From Deltaproteobacteria bacterium (GTDB lineage: Bacteria > Myxococcota > Myxococcia > Myxococcales > 40CM-4-68-19), in assembly GCA_005879805.1 (NCBI GenBank), contig VBKL01000059.1, positions 1 to 37,941 on the forward strand: 37,941 nt of DNA, written 5' to 3'. The notes under the pieces were generated by a model. The model worked only from the letters and a program-made list of their open reading frames with translations, searched no databases and was not told where the DNA came from. Positions 16,209 through 25,111 of the stretch are shown here, one piece after another. How positions within the stretch are numbered: the stretch's first letter is position 1; each line of letters starts with the position of its first letter. The translations under genes and the position numbers were made by a program.

Positions 16209-16254
16209 GCGCCGCCGCGCGTGCGATGCCCGACACGGACTCGCGCGGCGGCGC
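16209..16254. terminator. GC-rich hairpin between convergent genes, possible bidirectional terminator
   Basis: A perfect 13-base-pair inverted repeat (arms 16209-16221 and 16242-16254, GCGCCGCCGCGCG and its complement) surrounds a 20-base loop. It lies between the end of vapC and the end of the lipoprotein gene, so both transcripts would run into it. There is no U-tract on either side, so intrinsic termination is uncertain. Confidence 0.45.
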
Positions 16255-16261
16255 CCCTCCC

Positions 16262-17846
16262 TCACTTGCCGAGGTTTGCTACGAAGCCCTGCTGGCCTTG
16301 CGAAGTCGTGGGACCGCTCCCGAAGTCGACGGTGCCGGTGAAGTTGCCGCCCAGCGCCGTATTGTGATCCACCGACACGGCGATCGAGTGGACCGCGAGC
16401 GCCGCGCTCGCCCCCGTCGCCTGGAGATTGCTCGAATTGAGCGGCGCCCCCGCGAGATCGTACATGACCCGCGGCCACGATGGCGCCCGAGGCGTCGACG
16501 CCGACGCCCTGGATGTTTCCGATCGTGCCCGCCGCGATGCGCTTTGCCCACAGTACGTTGCCGTCCGCCGAGGCGAGCTTCGCCACCACCGGACCGTTGC
16601 TCGCGAACGTCTGCCCGAAGATGGGATCGGTCTGCGAGGTGAAGGCGCCGACGACGACGTTGCCGTCCGGATCGATCCCCACTTCGGCGAGACCGCGGGA
16701 AGAGAGCGTCCACACCGGCGAGCCGTCGGCGCCCACGCGGACGACGCTGGTCGTCGACGGGTCGGTAGAGCTCCAGGAGCGGAATACGGCATCGCCCTTG
16801 GCGTTGACCGCGAGCGTGCTGCCGTCTTCGTTCAGGCGCTTTTCCCAGAGGAACTTGCCGTCGGGGTCGAGCTTGACGACCGCCGCGGCTGGCGTCGCGC
16901 CGTCGCCGAAATCGATGGTGCCCCTGCAGCCGAAGTCGGCGCAGTTCGAGGCCCACATCAGGTAGATGTCGCCGCTGCCATCGGTCGCGAGGGAGCTCGC
17001 CGGATCGATCGTCGTATTCGTGGAACCGTCGAAGAACCTGGTCCAGACCTCCTTGCCTTTCGCGTCGAGCTTGCGCAGGCCGCCGGGTAGCGGCGCGCTC
17101 GGGTCCGAGAAGAGCGCGATGGTGGTCCCCGACGGATCGGTGGCGATCGCCACGACGCCGGCGGCGTCCTTGCCGTTGCCTACCGTAGAGACCCAACCGC
17201 CCGCGGGCGGGTTGTTGACGCTGCCGTCGAACGCGGCGCCGATCTGCAGATCGGTCGTGATCGAGAGCTCGCAGGTCGTCGCGGTCCCGGCGCAGGCACC
17301 CGTCCAGCCGGCGAACGTCGAGCCAGTCGCGGGCGTGGCGTTGAAGACCACTCTCGTGCCGTCGTCGAATTGCGCCGTGCAGGTCGAGCCGCAATCGATT
17401 CCCGCCGGACTGGACGAGATGCGGCCGGCGCCCGCACCGGACGGCGTCACCGTCACGTTGTGCTTGCCCGGCGCCGCCGGAGCGACCGCCTCGAAGGTGA
17501 CGAAGACCTTGGTGTCCGCGACCACCTTGAGGGCGCAGCCGCCGAGGCCCGTGCACCCGCCGCCCCAGCCCGCGAACTGCCAGCCCGGATCAGGGACGGG
17601 CGTGAGGACCATCTGCGTTCCCTCGGCGAGGATCGCGGAGCAAGTCGTGCCGCAGTCGATTCCCGCCGGCGCGGAGCGGACCGTTCCCGAGCCGCTCTTC
17701 GACACCGTCAGGAAATGCTGCGCGACCGGTCCCGGCAGCGGCGGCGGGACGCTCTGGGACCCCGACGTCCCGGATTTCCCGCCGCACGCCACGACCAGGA
17801 CCGCTACCCCCACCACCGCCCCCCAGACGACCATTCCGTTTCGCAT
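16262..17846 (-). CDS. Lipoprotein with two bacterial-repeat domains and a beta-propeller-like tail; late frameshift
   Basis: Starts at ATG 17846 with a lipoprotein signal, lipobox LVVAC and Cys21. Two similar domains follow, each starting with a V-T-S-G-x-G pattern and containing AGIDCG and GWxGxC cysteines (about 35-115 and 120-200). They resemble the bacterial repeat (Flg_new_2/InlB-type) domain. The rest is built of repeats such as LDAKGKEVWTRFF and DGNVLWAKRI, typical of secreted propellers. Near 16463-16475 the frame breaks. The original frame continues as an Arg-rich shadow to 16182, while the neighbouring frame restores family-like sequence (MYDLAGAPLNSSNLQA to GNFTGTVDFGSG) and ends at TGA 16262. 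Removing one base from the CCC at 16468-16470 would join them. It is either a sequencing indel or a recent mutation. Likely exposed on the outer membrane; function unknown. Confidence 0.75.
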
Positions 17847-17956
17847 CGGTTTGTGTTCCCTCCCGATACAGAGACGGAGCGGCGCCACTCCGCGGCCACG
17901 CAGCGGAACGGCGCACGGTCGAGGATGAGGCGAGCAGGGGAGCGACTGCTACCGCT
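17847..17956. other. Short intergenic stretch, no recognised feature
   Basis: This is the presumed promoter region of the lipoprotein gene, downstream of the acyl-CoA dehydrogenase stop on the same strand. I see no clear promoter hexamers, terminator or repeat. Confidence 0.3.
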
Positions 17957-19147
17957 TCAGTTCGAGAAGGCGGCGATCCCCGTCATCGCCCGCCCGAGGA
18001 TGAGCGCGTGCACGTCGTGCGTCCCCTCGTAGGTGTTCACCGCCTCGAGGTTCATGGCGTGGCGGATGACGTGGAACTCGTCGGAAACGCCGTTGGCGCC
18101 GTGCATGTCGCGGGCGACGCGAGCGATGTCGAGCGCCTTCCCGCAGGAGTTGCGCTTGAGCATCGAGATCATCTCGGGGGCCGCGCGGCCCTCGTCCATC
18201 AGCCGGCCGAGGCGAAGCGCGGCGTGCAGGCCGAGGGCGATCTCCGTCTGCATGTTGGCGAGCTTCACTTGAATCAGCTGATTTGCGGCGAGGGGTCGCC
18301 CGAACTGCTTGCGGTCGAGTGTGTACTGGCGGGCGCGGTGCCAGCAGAATTCCGCGGCGCCGAGCGCGCCCCAGCAGATCCCGTAGCGGGCGCGGTTGAG
18401 ACACCCGAACGGACCGCGCAGGCCCTTCACGCCGGGTAGGAGGTTCGCCTCCGGCACCCGCACCTCGTCCATCACGATCATTCCCGTGCTGGAGGCGCGC
18501 AGGCTGAACTTGCCCTTCATGTCCGGCGTGGTGAGGCCCTTGAATTCGCGCTCGACGAGGAAGCCGCGGATCTCGCCCCCGTCGTCCTTCGCCCACACCA
18601 CGCAGACGTCGGCGATCGGCGAGTTGGTGATCCACGCCTTCTCGCCGGAGAGCACGTAGCCGTTGCGATCCTTGCGCGCCCGCGTCTCCATGCTGCCGGG
18701 ATCGGATCCGTGGTTCGGCTCGGTGAGGCCGAAGCACCCGACCAGTTCGCCCGTTGCGAGCTTGGGCAGGTAGCGCTGCTTCTGCTCCTCGGAGCCGTAC
18801 GCGTAGATCGGGTACATGACCAGGCTCGACTGCACGCTCATCACCGACCGGTAGCCGCTGTCCACGCGCTCGAGCTCGCGGGCGATGAGCCCGTAGCAGA
18901 CGTAGTTCACCCCCGCGCAGCCGTAACCTTGCAGGGTCGAGCCGAGCATCCCCAGCTCTCCCATCTCGTTGACGATGCGGCGATCGAACTTCTCGTGGCG
19001 GTTCGCTTCCAGGATGCGCGGCATGAGCTTGTCCTGCGCGTAGGAGCGCGCCATGTCGCGGATGTGCCGCTCGTCCTCGGCGAGCTGGTCGTCGAGGTTC
19101 AGGGGGTCTTCCCAAGCGAATCGGCCGTCGGGCCCGGGTCCGGTCAT
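17957..19147 (-). CDS. gcdH: Glutaryl-CoA dehydrogenase (acyl-CoA dehydrogenase family)
   Basis: 396 residues. The full acyl-CoA dehydrogenase fold is seen: [18 protein letters not shown] in the helical N-domain, [21 protein letters not shown] in the FAD-binding beta domain, [14 protein letters not shown], and the C-terminal helices. The tail [20 protein letters not shown] is characteristic of glutaryl-CoA dehydrogenase, with Glu374 as the catalytic base. It oxidises and decarboxylates glutaryl-CoA to crotonyl-CoA, feeding electrons to ETF, in lysine, tryptophan and aromatic catabolism. ATG 19147 is taken as the start; ATG 19159 would add four residues and neither has a strong ribosome-binding site. 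It stands alone and is divergent from the DUF1345 gene. Confidence 0.94.
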   Translation of the reverse strand: MTGPGPDGRFAWEDPLNLDDQLAEDERHIRDMARSYAQDKLMPRILEANRHEKFDRRIVNEMGELGMLGSTLQGYGCAGVNYVCYGLIARELERVDSGYRSVMSVQSSLVMYPIYAYGSEEQKQRYLPKLATGELVGCFGLTEPNHGSDPGSMETRARKDRNGYVLSGEKAWITNSPIADVCVVWAKDDGGEIRGFLVEREFKGLTTPDMKGKFSLRASSTGMIVMDEVRVPEANLLPGVKGLRGPFGCLNRARYGICWGALGAAEFCWHRARQYTLDRKQFGRPLAANQLIQVKLANMQTEIALGLHAALRLGRLMDEGRAAPEMISMLKRNSCGKALDIARVARDMHGANGVSDEFHVIRHAMNLEAVNTYEGTHDVHALILGRAMTGIAAFSN

Positions 19148-19219
19148 GCCCGGTAGCATACGACTTTCAGGCTGCAGAAAACTTCGCGCGCCCGGCCCGG
19201 CCGCGTACGTTGCGGGTCC

Positions 19220-19894
19220 GTGCAACCCGCCCGTAAGAGGCTCGTCGCGCGCGTGGTCCCGCGCTTTGCGATCTCGCGCATCGCCCTGGCATCCCTCCTC
19301 GGCGTGGCGGTGACGCTGCTCCTCGCGGCCCGGTACTCCTGGGCGGTAGCCTTGATCTCGGGCTGGGACGCGGGCGGCGTCATCCTCGTCGGACTCGCCT
19401 GGATCACCATCTTCACGGCGGACGCGGCCGAGACCGGCAAGCGCGCAGCGGCGGACGACCCGGGGCGAACCCTGGTGTACGCGGTCGTGCTCGCCACCTC
19501 TGCAATCAGCCTCGGTGCTGCAGTCTTCTTGCAGCGCCAGTCCTCGGTCGTGGCGCCGCGCTTCGAGGCGCTCCTCGCCGTTCTCTGCATCGGCACGGTG
19601 GCGCTGTCCTGGACGCTCACGCACACCGCGTTCACCCTGCGCTACGCGCACCTCTACTACCGGGAAGACGACGAGGGGATCGGCGGCGTCGACTTTCCCG
19701 GCGGCGCCATGCCGACCTACATGGACTTCGCCTACTTCGCGTTCACGGTCGGCATGTGCTTCCAGGTCTCGGACGTCCAGGTCACGAGCCACCAGATCCG
19801 GCGCGCGGTGCTTTTGCACGCGACCATGTCGTTCCTCTACAACACCGCCATCCTGGCCTTCGTCTTGAACCTGGTCTTCAACCTCGCAGCTTGA
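19220..19894 (+). CDS. DUF1345 family integral membrane protein
   Basis: 224 residues from GTG 19220. There are about five hydrophobic helices and the conserved central and C-terminal DUF1345 pattern [47 protein letters not shown], and [19 protein letters not shown]. The Tyr-rich loop followed by MxFQVSD is diagnostic of the family, whose biochemical function is not established. Basic N-terminal residues suggest a cytoplasmic N-terminus. It is convergent with the rhodanese gene, separated by only six bases. Confidence 0.9.
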   Translation: MQPARKRLVARVVPRFAISRIALASLLGVAVTLLLAARYSWAVALISGWDAGGVILVGLAWITIFTADAAETGKRAAADDPGRTLVYAVVLATSAISLGAAVFLQRQSSVVAPRFEALLAVLCIGTVALSWTLTHTAFTLRYAHLYYREDDEGIGGVDFPGGAMPTYMDFAYFAFTVGMCFQVSDVQVTSHQIRRAVLLHATMSFLYNTAILAFVLNLVFNLAA

Positions 19895-19900
19895 GAGGGA

Positions 19901-20701
19901 CTACTTCGACGCCATCGACCCCGTCGCCTCCTGCAATTCGGCCCACGTGCCGGCGAAGAAGCTGACGTTGTGGAACGCCTCGCGGGCCAGCTGCTCGGTC
20001 ACGAAGCGGGCGTCGTCCGGGGAGGCGCCGAAGACGATGATGCGCGTGTTGTGATCGGTCATCGGCAGCCGCCCATCGTTCTTCGCCTTCTTCAATTCGC
20101 TGCTGTCCTTCCCGGCGACGACCAGCGCCCGGGGGACGCTCCTCGCGCCCGCCACCGATCCTTTGGAGAACTCTTCCGCGGCGCGCACGTCGATCCACAC
20201 GGCGGTGCGATCGCCCCTTGCCACCACCGCCGCGCCATCGCGCTCGATCTGCGCGATGCCGCCGAGGGCGCGCCAGACCGGCATGCCGAGCTGGTAGCGG
20301 CGCACGTTGGTATGACCGGCCGCGAGCAGTTCATCGCTCAGGCGCTTGCTCTTCTCGCAGAACGGGCCGTTGCAGTACAAGACGACGGGGGCGTCCTTGC
20401 GATTGCCGAGCACGCGCGAGATCTCGGCCACGTCCGAGACATACTTCGCCATCTCCACGCCAGGTTTCGCCGCGACGTTCACGGCCCCCGGAATGTGGCC
20501 CATCGCGTATTCCAGATGGGGGCGACTATCGAAGACGGTGGCGCTCCGGGCGGCGAGGATCTCGCGCAACTCCTGCGTGGAAACTTCCGCCGTGCGCGCC
20601 CCCGTTTCTCCCAGGGTGGCATGGAAGATGTCGCCGGAATCGCGGGGTGGCGCCGCCGCGAGAACGAGAAGAATCGTGGAAGGACCGAGGAGAAATGGCA
20701 T
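19901..20701 (-). CDS. Exported tandem rhodanese-domain protein
   Basis: 266 residues. A signal peptide (LLGPSTILLVLAAAPP) leads to two rhodanese domains. The first has the family CH2A-like motif (VFDSRPHLEYAMGHIPGAVN) and an active-site loop beginning with Cys110 (YCNGPFCEKS). The second (VWIDVRAAEEFSKGSVAGA) has no Cys at the corresponding position, reading FGASPDDARF, so only one domain should carry sulphur. GGGAGG lies about 5 bases before ATG 20701, a strong start. Probable role is sulphur transfer or thiol handling in the periplasm; the partner is unknown. It is divergent from the sugar ABC operon. Confidence 0.9.
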   Translation of the reverse strand: MPFLLGPSTILLVLAAAPPRDSGDIFHATLGETGARTAEVSTQELREILAARSATVFDSRPHLEYAMGHIPGAVNVAAKPGVEMAKYVSDVAEISRVLGNRKDAPVVLYCNGPFCEKSKRLSDELLAAGHTNVRRYQLGMPVWRALGGIAQIERDGAAVVARGDRTAVWIDVRAAEEFSKGSVAGARSVPRALVVAGKDSSELKKAKNDGRLPMTDHNTRIIVFGASPDDARFVTEQLAREAFHNVSFFAGTWAELQEATGSMASK

Positions 20702-20774
20702 GGGAACCTCCCGGATCTCGTGAAGGTAGCACGATTCTTGATATGAGGAGCCTCGGTCCTCTTGGAGGGAACCC
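20702..20774. other. Divergent promoter region of rhodanese and ABC importer
   Basis: It contains GGAGGGAA just before ATG 20775 as a strong ribosome-binding site for the binding protein, and GGGAGG for the rhodanese. A short five-base-pair stem (GAGGA and TCCTC, about 20743-20759) is too small to call an operator. No clear promoter hexamers are seen. Confidence 0.35.
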
Positions 20775-22076
20775 ATGACTCTTCGCCGCCGCACCGTCTT
20801 GCAGTGGGGCCTCGGAACCGTTGCCGCCGCCGCCACCCGGTCCTTCGCCCAGGACAAGTACAAGCCGATGTTCCCGGTCGAGAAGGACGCGCAATTGCGC
20901 CTCCTGCGCTGGAGCGGGTTCGTCAAGACCGACGAGGAGGTCTGGAACCAGAACACGAAGAAGTTCCAGGACGCGACCGGGGCGGCGGTCAACGTCGAGT
21001 ACATCGGCTTCGAGGACGTGCGCCCCAAGGCGGCCATGGCGGCGAACCTCAACACCGGGCCCGACCTGGTTATGGGTTGGTACGACGACCCGCACATCTA
21101 TCCGCGGCGCCTCGTCGACGTGACCGACGTCGCCGAGGATCTGGGCAAGCGGCTCGGCGGCTGGTACGACGTTGCCCGCGCCTACGGGTTCAGCAAGACG
21201 GAGAAGCACTGGATCGGCGTTCCCATCGGCGCCACCTGCCAGGCGTTCAATTATCGAATCAGCTGGATGAAGGAAGCCGGGTTCGACAAGTTCCCGGAAA
21301 AGACCGACGGGTTCCTCAAGCTCGCCAAGGCGCTCAAGGAGAAGAACCATCCCGTCGGCTTCGCCCTCGGCCACGCGGTCGGGGACGCGAACAACTGGTT
21401 GCACTGGTGCCTGTGGGCCCACGGCGGCAAGACGGTCGAGGCGGACGACAAGACCATCGCCATCAACAAGCAGGAGTCCTGGAACGCGCTCGAGTACGCC
21501 AAGGAGCTGTACTCGGTGATGGTGCCGGGGACGGGCTCCTGGCTCGACCCGAACAACAACCGCGCCTTCCTTGCGGGAGAGGTTTCCGTCACCAACAACG
21601 GCATCAGCATCTACTTCGCCGCCAAGAAGGACTTTCCCCAGATCGCTGCGGACATGGACCACGCGAACTACCCCATCGGTCCGGTCGGCAAGCCCACCGA
21701 GCTCGCGCTCTTCAGCCAGGCATTCATCTTCAAGTACTCGCGCTTCCCCAACGCGGCGAAGGAGTACCTCCGCTTCATGCTCTCGCCCGAGCAGGCGGGG
21801 CCCTGGGTCGAGGCGATGAACGGGTACGTGACGCCGGCGTTGAAGAAGTATCGCGACCTCCCCGTATGGACGAAGGATCCGAAGACGACCCCGTACCGCG
21901 ACGTGATCGCGCGCATGCTGCCGAACAGCTATGCCGGGAACCCCGGCCAGCACGCCGCGGCGGCGCTCTCCGATTTCATCGTCGTCGACATGTTCGCCGA
22001 CGCGACGGTGAACGGGCTCTCCGCCAAGGACGCCGCGCGCAGGGCGGAAGGGCGCCTGCGCCGGATCTACTCGTAG
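20775..22076 (+). CDS. Carbohydrate-type ABC transporter substrate-binding protein (Tat signal)
   Basis: 433 residues. The N-terminus MTLRRRTVLQWGLGTVAAAA is Tat-like: twin Arg followed by a moderately hydrophobic stretch and an SFA-Q cleavage site. Downstream are extracellular solute-binding family 1 features: a typical first strand (LRLLRWSGF), NVEYIGFEDVRPKAAMAANL, DLVMGWYDDPHIYP, VPIGATCQAFNYRISWMKEAGF, and FLAGEVSVTNNGISIY. Family 1 binding proteins deliver sugars, polyols or glycerol-3-phosphate to MalFG-type permeases. Its ligand is unknown. The ten-base gap to the first permease supports one operon. Confidence 0.92.
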   Translation: MTLRRRTVLQWGLGTVAAAATRSFAQDKYKPMFPVEKDAQLRLLRWSGFVKTDEEVWNQNTKKFQDATGAAVNVEYIGFEDVRPKAAMAANLNTGPDLVMGWYDDPHIYPRRLVDVTDVAEDLGKRLGGWYDVARAYGFSKTEKHWIGVPIGATCQAFNYRISWMKEAGFDKFPEKTDGFLKLAKALKEKNHPVGFALGHAVGDANNWLHWCLWAHGGKTVEADDKTIAINKQESWNALEYAKELYSVMVPGTGSWLDPNNNRAFLAGEVSVTNNGISIYFAAKKDFPQIAADMDHANYPIGPVGKPTELALFSQAFIFKYSRFPNAAKEYLRFMLSPEQAGPWVEAMNGYVTPALKKYRDLPVWTKDPKTTPYRDVIARMLPNSYAGNPGQHAAAALSDFIVVDMFADATVNGLSAKDAARRAEGRLRRIYS

Positions 22077-22085
22077 CTCCGTCCG

Positions 22086-22976
22086 ATGGCGGCGGCGCGA
22101 TCGTCGTCGTCGGTCCTCCGGGGCGGCTCGTTCGGGCCGCTCCTCGTCGTTCCGGCGGTGATCCTTCTCGTGGGCCTGCTCGCCTATCCACTCGGCCTGG
22201 GTGTGTGGCTCGGGTTCAAGGACGCGAAGATCGGCTCCCCGGGAACCTTCATCGGAATCGAGAACTACCAGTACCTGCTCGACGATCCGGTCTTCCGCCT
22301 CACCGTCGTCAACACCGCCCTCTACACGATCGTGACGGTGATCCTGAAGCTCGGCCTCGGCCTCGGCCTCGCGTTGGTGCTCAACCAGAAGTTTGCGGGG
22401 GTGCGCTTCTGGCGGTCGGTGCTGCTCTTGCCTTATGTGGTTCCGACCGTCCTCTCCGCCTTCGCCTGGTGGTGGATCTTCGACCCCCAGTTCAGCTTCA
22501 TCAGCTGGGCGCTGGTGCGGCTCGGGCTGCTCCAGCGCAACATCGACTTTCTCGGCGATTCGTGGCTCGCCCGCATGTCGCTCATGATCGCCAACATCTG
22601 GCGCGGGATCCCGTTCTTCACCGTGGGATACCTGGCCGGCTTGCAGTCCATCTCCCCCGACGTCTACGAGGCCGCGCAGATCGACGGTTCGCGCGGCTGG
22701 CAGACGTTCTGGCACATCAGCTGGCCGCTCCTGTTGCCGCTCACGGTGATCCTCACGACTTTCTCCGCCATCTTCACCCTCACCGACTTCCAGCTCGTCT
22801 GGACCATCACCCGCGGCGGACCGGCCAACGCGACGCACCTCTTCGTGACGCTCGCCTACCAGCGCGCCATCCCCGGAGGGGCGATGGGAGAGGGCGCGGC
22901 CATCGCCGGCTTCACGCTGCCGTTCCTCGGCATCCTCGCCTTCGCGGCGCTGCGGGCGATCCGGGAGCGCGAATGA
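22086..22976 (+). CDS. Carbohydrate-type ABC permease, UgpA/MalF-like
   Basis: 296 residues with about six transmembrane helices and the inner-membrane permease EAA loop EAAQIDGSRGWQTFWHISWP, whose EAA-G pattern docks the ATPase. NTALYTIVTVILKLGLGLGL and WRSVLLLPYVVPTVLSAFAW are typical of UgpA/LacF/MalF relatives. It begins 10 bases after the binding-protein stop and its stop overlaps the next permease (ATGA). Confidence 0.93.
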   Translation: MAAARSSSSVLRGGSFGPLLVVPAVILLVGLLAYPLGLGVWLGFKDAKIGSPGTFIGIENYQYLLDDPVFRLTVVNTALYTIVTVILKLGLGLGLALVLNQKFAGVRFWRSVLLLPYVVPTVLSAFAWWWIFDPQFSFISWALVRLGLLQRNIDFLGDSWLARMSLMIANIWRGIPFFTVGYLAGLQSISPDVYEAAQIDGSRGWQTFWHISWPLLLPLTVILTTFSAIFTLTDFQLVWTITRGGPANATHLFVTLAYQRAIPGGAMGEGAAIAGFTLPFLGILAFAALRAIRERE

Positions 22977-23797
22977 ACGGCCGCTTCCTCAAGACCTGGC
23001 TGCCGCTCGCGCTCTTCGCGATCTTCCTGCTCTTCCCCTTCTACTGGATGGTGCTGACCGCGCTGCGCCCGAACGCCGAGCTGGTGAGCACCACCGCCAA
23101 TCCCTTCTGGGTGCGCCACCCGACGCTCGAGCACATCCAGTATCTCTTGCGCGGGACCTCGTTTCCACGCTGGTTCTGGAACACGATGGGCATCGCCACC
23201 GGGGCGAGCATCCTCAGCGTCGCGGCGAGCTGGCTTGCGGCATACGGAATCGTTCGCGTCCGGTTTCCCTTCGCCGCCGGAGCGGGCCTCGCCATCTATC
23301 TCGGCTACCTCATCCCGCCGGCCATCCTCTTCATCCCGCTCGCCGACGTCCTTTTGCAGCTCGGCTGGTTCGACAAGCCGCTCGCGCTGGTGCCCGTCTA
23401 CACGACCTTCCTCATCCCCTTCTGCACCTGGCTCCTGATGGGGTTCTTGAAAACCATTCCCCGCGAGATCGAGGAAGCGGCGATGGTCGACGGCGCGGGG
23501 CGGGTCCGGATCATGCTCGGCATCGTCCTGCCGCTCTCGGGTCCGGGACTCATCTCCGCGTTCATCTTCGCCTTCACGCTGTCGTGGAACGAGTACCTCT
23601 ACGCGCTCGTCTTCATGTCGGCGCCCGAGCACAAGACGGTCCCGGTAGGACTCGCGACCGAGCTGGTCCGCGGCGACCTCTACCAGTGGGGACCGCTCAT
23701 GGCGGGCGCGTTGCTCGGGTGCATCCCGGTCGTGATTCTCTACTTCCTCTTCGTCGACAGGTACGTGCAGGGGATGAGCGGGGCGCTCAAGGGGTAG
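22973..23797 (+). CDS. Carbohydrate-type ABC permease, UgpE/MalG-like
   Basis: 274 residues. The FPFYWMVLTALRPNAEL start, six hydrophobic segments, and the EAA loop EIEEAAMVDGAGRVRIMLGIVLP mark it as the second (MalG/UgpE-type) half of the channel. ATG 22973 overlaps the upstream stop. The final codons overlap the convergent sigma-factor gene by 11 bases. No ABC ATPase follows, so the importer must borrow an ATPase from elsewhere, as is known for MsmK/UgpC-type shared subunits. Confidence 0.93.
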   Translation: MNGRFLKTWLPLALFAIFLLFPFYWMVLTALRPNAELVSTTANPFWVRHPTLEHIQYLLRGTSFPRWFWNTMGIATGASILSVAASWLAAYGIVRVRFPFAAGAGLAIYLGYLIPPAILFIPLADVLLQLGWFDKPLALVPVYTTFLIPFCTWLLMGFLKTIPREIEEAAMVDGAGRVRIMLGIVLPLSGPGLISAFIFAFTLSWNEYLYALVFMSAPEHKTVPVGLATELVRGDLYQWGPLMAGALLGCIPVVILYFLFVDRYVQGMSGALKG

Positions 23798-24344
23798 GGT
23801 GGTCGACCTGCGCGCGGAGCGTCTTGCGCGCCTCGTGCAGCCGGTACCAGACGGTTCCTTCCGGAACGCCGAGCACCTCCGCGATCTGCTTGTGCTTGAG
23901 CCCTTCCACGGCGAAGAGCGAGAGCACCGCCTGGTGCTCGGCGGACAGGGTCCGGAACGCGGCCTGGACGGCTCGCGCCTGCTGCCGTGCCGCGGCCTGC
24001 GCGTCGAGCGGCGCCGCAGGGGAGGGAAGCGACTCTGCGTGCTCGAGGTTGATCGCGGGCGCTCTCCGCGCGCGCAGCGCGAGGGCCTCGCGGATCGCCA
24101 CGCGATAGATCCAGGTGGATAGCTGAGCGTCCCCGCGGAAGGTGCGCAAACCCCGGAAGGCGGCGAGGAACGCGTTCTGCATCGCGTCCTCCGCCAGCGT
24201 CCGCTCGCCGCAGAGCTGGAGGCAGACCCGGAAGACGCGAGGCCGCAGCGACTCGTAGATCTCGCGGCACGCGGCTTCGCGGTCCTTGCCGCTCGCGGCC
24301 CGGGCCCGCGCGACGAGCCCTGCGTCGAGGACGGCGGCGCTCAC
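23787..24344 (-). CDS. ECF-family RNA polymerase sigma factor
   Basis: 185 residues from GTG 24344, with GAGGGGAA directly before it. Region 2 covers about 30-90 (LAEDAMQNAFLAAFRGLRTF then STWIYRVAIREAL). The region 4 helix-turn-helix is at about 130-178 (LSAEHQAVLSLFAVEGLKHK then IAEVLGVPEGTVWYRLHEAR). Region 3 is absent, as expected for ECF sigma factors. It starts inside the anti-sigma gene (GTGA overlap) and lies downstream of it, the reverse of the common sigma-first order. It converges on the sugar permease with an 11-base overlap. The regulon is unknown. Confidence 0.94.
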   Translation of the reverse strand: MSAAVLDAGLVARARAASGKDREAACREIYESLRPRVFRVCLQLCGERTLAEDAMQNAFLAAFRGLRTFRGDAQLSTWIYRVAIREALALRARRAPAINLEHAESLPSPAAPLDAQAAARQQARAVQAAFRTLSAEHQAVLSLFAVEGLKHKQIAEVLGVPEGTVWYRLHEARKTLRAQVDHPTP

Positions 24345-25015
24345 TTCCCCTCCAGCTCGCGCAGCTCGCGTCTGAGCTTCGGGATGACGCGAAACCAGGC
24401 GTTGAACGCTCCCACGATGGCGACCGCGACGAGCGCTGCGCGGGCAACGACGCTCGCAGTCCCCGTGCCGAAGAGCCGCGGCGAAGCCGTGACGGCCAGG
24501 AAGGCGAGGTAGATCGGACCCCAGAGCGCGAAGAATCGGGTCCCGCGGATGCGGCGATCGTATTGCCGGCGGATGCCGGCGATGAGATCGGTCCCTGGCA
24601 ATGCGCGCGCCGTCCGCCGCGCGGCAAGCCAGACGGCGCCGCCCGCGACCACGATGGCGAAGGTCATTCCGGCGACGAGCCCGCTGCCGAAGGGGTCGAA
24701 GACGGTGCCGACGAGCTTGCCGCGCACGAGGAGGAGCGCGGCTCCCACTGCCACCGCGGCGGCGATACCGATACCGATCTCGCGCTGGCGCCGACGCTGG
24801 ACGCGCTCGATCCGGCTGCGCAGATCGTCCCAGCCGCCGCCCGGCGCCACGGGAGCAGCAAGCCCTTCCGCGAGCGAGGCGATGTCCGCGCGCTCCGCGG
24901 TGCAGCGCGCACAGCCTGCGAGGTGCCGCTCCAACGCTGCTCGCTCCTCGGGTGCGAGCTCGCCCTGCCGTTCTTGCTCGAGAGCGATGCTCCACCGTTC
25001 GCACGTTTCCGTCAT
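24341..25015 (-). CDS. Membrane anti-sigma factor with zinc-finger-like N-terminus
   Basis: 224 residues. The N-terminal 40 residues contain Cys5 and the HLAGCARC His-x3-Cys-x2-Cys pattern of the zinc anti-sigma (ZAS) domain, ahead of a soluble stretch. Hydrophobic segments follow at about 80-98, 112-131, 163-178 and 186-207, with a basic tail. It should hold the downstream sigma factor at the inner membrane until a signal releases it. The TM-rich C-terminal half has no recognised sensor domain. The ATG at 25015 has no clear ribosome-binding site. Divergent to the LarA-like gene. Confidence 0.87.
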   Translation of the reverse strand: MTETCERWSIALEQERQGELAPEERAALERHLAGCARCTAERADIASLAEGLAAPVAPGGGWDDLRSRIERVQRRRQREIGIGIAAAVAVGAALLLVRGKLVGTVFDPFGSGLVAGMTFAIVVAGGAVWLAARRTARALPGTDLIAGIRRQYDRRIRGTRFFALWGPIYLAFLAVTASPRLFGTGTASVVARAALVAVAIVGAFNAWFRVIPKLRRELRELEGK

Positions 25016-25111
25016 GGTGCAGATTCAGAGGGCCCGCCGCGGAAAACCTTGGGATGGGCAGGGCTCCTACAGCCACCCACCAATCACGCGCCCGCGATAC
25101 CATGGTCCGCC
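25016..25111. other. Divergent intergenic region of anti-sigma and LarA-like genes
   Basis: No recognised GGAAC/CGTC-type ECF promoter, dyad or terminator is visible on either strand, so autoregulation of the sigma operon cannot be inferred from these bases. Confidence 0.3.

Noticed and set aside
16182..16465. Arg-rich C-terminal continuation of the lipoprotein in its original frame
   Set aside because: It is a shadow of the restored frame, which has family-like sequence and ends at 16262.
20526..22838. Very long open minus-strand frame opposite the ABC importer genes
   Set aside because: It is Arg/Glu/Val-rich low-complexity translation, typical of antisense frames in high-GC DNA. The plus-strand proteins have full family motifs.
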